A stretch of DNA of 7,015 nt, from contig CATPCN010000147.1 of the NCBI GenBank assembly GCA_955652855.1, positions 1 to 7,015 on the forward strand, read 5' to 3'. The notes under the pieces are model-generated. The model did not search any database. It was not told the origin of the DNA and worked only from the letters and a program-made list of their open reading frames with translations. This DNA comes from an uncultured Chthoniobacterales bacterium (GTDB lineage Bacteria; Verrucomicrobiota; Verrucomicrobiae; Chthoniobacterales; UBA10450). Positions 5,956 through 7,015 of this stretch are shown in pieces (position 1 is the first letter of the stretch; each line of letters starts with the position of its first letter). Both the position numbers and the translations under genes were made by a program.

Positions 5956-5990
5956 GGCATGCGCGGCTCGATGGTTTACTCGCCGTGCGT
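5956..5990 (+). repeat. Structured intergenic repeat, copy 3
   Basis: Bases 5956-5985 match copy 1 except for one base (GATGG in place of GATCG). Here the flanks also pair: ATGCGCGGC (5959-5967) with GCCGTGCGT (5982-5990), nine pairs including two G-T, around loop TCGATGGTTTACTC. The differing stems and constant loop suggest the RNA or cruciform shape is kept. Confidence 0.65.
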
Positions 5991-6002
5991 ACCTCGCCGA
6001 AA

Positions 6003-6034
6003 GCACGGCTCGATGGCCGCGGTTTACGGCCGCC
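6003..6034 (+). repeat. Diverged repeat, copy 4
   Basis: GCACGGCTCGATGG followed by CCGCGGTTTACGGCCGCC keeps the CGGCTCGATGG and GGTTTAC elements of copies 1-3 but has four extra bases between them. It can fold a GGCCG/CGGCC stem around CGGTTTA. Confidence 0.4.
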
Positions 6035-6047
6035 GGGATCTTCGATC

Positions 6048-6076
6048 TTGACAATGTGAGGGCCTTTCCAATCGTG
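6048..6076 (+). promoter_or_regulatory. Weak candidate promoter upstream of the membrane-protein gene
   Basis: TTGACA at 6048-6053 is a perfect -35 hexamer. At the expected 16-18-base spacing only ATCGTG-like sequence is found, a poor -10 match. If used, the transcript would begin at or just inside the hairpin at 6081. Confidence 0.2.
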
Positions 6077-6080
6077 TGGG

Positions 6081-6108
6081 ATCAACGACGCCCGCAAGCG
6101 TCGTTGAT
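6081..6108 (+). repeat. Perfect 11-bp stem-loop immediately before a start codon
   Basis: ATCAACGACGC (6081-6091) and GCGTCGTTGAT (6098-6108) are exact reverse complements around loop CCGCAA. Only two bases separate it from the ATG at 6111. No T-run follows, so it is not a standard intrinsic terminator for plus-strand genes. It could be a leader hairpin that hides the ribosome binding region, an mRNA 5' stabiliser, or a DNA binding site. Confidence 0.6.
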
Positions 6109-6110
6109 GG

Positions 6111-6371
6111 ATGCGGAAACTCGCGATGGGAATGCTCGGAGCCTGCACGATCTTCCGTTCGGCGTGGCTAGTTCCGGCTGCTATCGTAGGCGGCCTGTGC
6201 TATGGGCTCGCAGGACTGGGCCACCTGATGCGCGACGAGCAAAACTTGAAGGAAACCGTGGCGATGTTCTCGGACCGGTTTGCTTTTCTTGTGTTGCTCG
6301 CAGTCGTGGTCATGGCTTGCGGTAAAGCAGTGAGTCGTAGTCTTCGGACGCTTCGCTCAGCCCGTTGGTAA
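6111..6371 (+). CDS. Small two-helix membrane protein of unknown function (86 aa)
   Basis: Two hydrophobic segments are clear: about residues 18-37 (AWLVPAAIVGGLCYGLAGLG) and about 57-70 (FAFLVLLAVVVMAC), separated by a charged loop (MRDEQNLKETVAMFSDR), with a basic tail (SRSLRTLRSARW). The basic ends suggest both termini are cytoplasmic. No family is recognised. The ATG at 6111 has no usable ribosome binding site because a hairpin ends two bases before it; the in-frame ATG at 6126, preceded by CGGAA, is a reasonable alternative and would shorten the protein by five residues. The next gene begins 9-36 bases downstream in the same frame, suggesting an operon. Confidence 0.6.
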   Translation: MRKLAMGMLGACTIFRSAWLVPAAIVGGLCYGLAGLGHLMRDEQNLKETVAMFSDRFAFLVLLAVVVMACGKAVSRSLRTLRSARW

Positions 6372-6407
6372 AATACGCTCGTGTTAGTCGGCCGCGAGAT
6401 CTCTCGG

Positions 6408-7015
6408 ATGGGGCAAATAGCGAAAGCCGTCGCGTGCGGACTGACCGGACCATCCGGCATGTTCGCGGTCGCAATTGTCTCGAAATGGCTTGAAGATCCG
6501 CTGACTCATAACCTCCCGGTCGCCGGGGCCCTTGCTGCGGTTCTAGCCGGAGTGTCCGAGCACCTGGCGGGAGACGCAACGCGCCATGCCATCACCTCTT
6601 TGAAGATCCAGGGGAATCACGACCTGGAATTCATTTTGGCGAGCTCCATCCGCGTAGCTCTGTCTGAATCGCATCGGGAGCTCTCCGGAGGCTCGCTGCT
6701 TCTCAACGAGCCGTTCGACGAACTATTTTTGCTCTGGCAGACCCGGTTGGACCGGGCGCTGAAAGACACGGATGATACCGCGCTGCTGTTTCATGCCGAT
6801 GACAGCGTCGATCCGGTTGCCTTCGCCAGTGCTTCCCTCGACGTATGGTGGCCTCGCTTCCGCATCGTTCTCGTCCGTTGGGCCGACGAGCAGAGGAGTT
6901 TCGACGGTCTGCCCTTGCCTGCGATTGTTGATCTTCCCGCCCATTTGGACCAGTTCCTCTCCCAACACTTGCTGGATTTTGCCCAGCGGGCGCAAAGCCT
7001 TGAACTCCGCCACGA
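6408..7015 (+). CDS. Unrecognised protein, 3' end beyond the window
   Basis: An open frame without a stop runs to the window end. The ATG at 6408 has GAGA about nine bases upstream and gives a natural start (MGQIAKAVACGLTGPSGMF); a GTG at 6381 is in frame and would add nine residues. The visible 202 residues begin with alanine/glycine-rich weakly hydrophobic helices (PVAGALAAVLAGVSEHLAGD), which may be membrane-associated or a helical bundle. They continue as a helix-rich soluble part (LEFILASSIRVALSESHREL, DELFLLWQTRLDRAL, FLSQHLLDFAQRAQSLEL). No catalytic motif is visible in this part. The layout, a helical N-terminus on what is probably a long protein, resembles the adaptor end of STAND or repeat proteins, but nothing in the window proves a nucleotide-binding domain. 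It probably shares an operon with the two-helix protein before it. Confidence 0.65.
   Translation, partial: MGQIAKAVACGLTGPSGMFAVAIVSKWLEDPLTHNLPVAGALAAVLAGVSEHLAGDATRHAITSLKIQGNHDLEFILASSIRVALSESHRELSGGSLLLNEPFDELFLLWQTRLDRALKDTDDTALLFHADDSVDPVAFASASLDVWWPRFRIVLVRWADEQRSFDGLPLPAIVDLPAHLDQFLSQHLLDFAQRAQSLELRH

Noticed and set aside
5556..6034. Possible CRISPR array
   Set aside because: Only three to four copies, unequal spacing including a 400-base gap filled with coding-like sequence, and no cas genes.
5603..6148. 181-codon minus-strand frame ending with GRPVSEDILREARGMHAE, which has an antitoxin-like look
   Set aside because: Most of it is antisense to the mini-genes and repeats, there is no nearby start for a short antitoxin and no toxin gene follows; the resemblance is too slight.
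6723..7013. 96-codon minus-strand frame at the window end
   Set aside because: Antisense to the longer plus-strand frame, which starts well and shows better protein character.

Overview
The window looks like an accessory island in a moderately GC-rich soil-type bacterium. The mix of a TIR effector, a caspase-like protein, an ISAzo13-type transposase, an IS91-associated-type tyrosine recombinase and an AHSA1/SRPBCC protein would fit Acidobacteriota, or another large-genome soil lineage. That placement is an inference from protein style only; no marker gene is present.

Left part (1-4535, cellular genes on the minus strand). Read in the direction of transcription, from high to low coordinates, there are three effector-like genes. 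First is a 420-residue unrecognised protein with one N-terminal membrane helix and a coiled coil (4535-3273). Next is a caspase/metacaspase-like domain that keeps its catalytic His but is cut before the Cys (2834-2310). Last is a TIR domain joined to an Mrr-type restriction endonuclease (1556-93). A mobile-element fragment sits at each of the last two genes. An orphan tyrosine recombinase fragment (1897-2505, plus strand) replaces the 3' half of the caspase gene. The C-terminal half of an ISAzo13-family transposase is fused in frame to the end of the Mrr domain. The result is a 487-residue open reading frame with TIR, Mrr and transposase parts, which is the most striking object here.

Middle (4536-5058): about 520 bases without a convincing gene. 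It holds a good ribosome binding site for the minus-strand gene and an operator-like inverted repeat ahead of the plus-strand gene.

Right part (5059-7015, plus strand). An AHSA1/SRPBCC-domain protein is followed by a region with three to four copies of a structured GC-rich repeat. These copies flank two very small ATGA-overlapping reading frames, which may be one frameshifted gene. A perfect 11-bp stem-loop then sits directly before a two-helix small membrane protein. Right behind that protein is a larger unrecognised gene that runs off the window end.

The left half reads as a decaying or re-wired defence/cell-death island. TIR (NADase-type), caspase-type protease and Mrr-type nuclease are all established effector classes of prokaryotic immunity. 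Whether the broken genes still act cannot be told from sequence alone.
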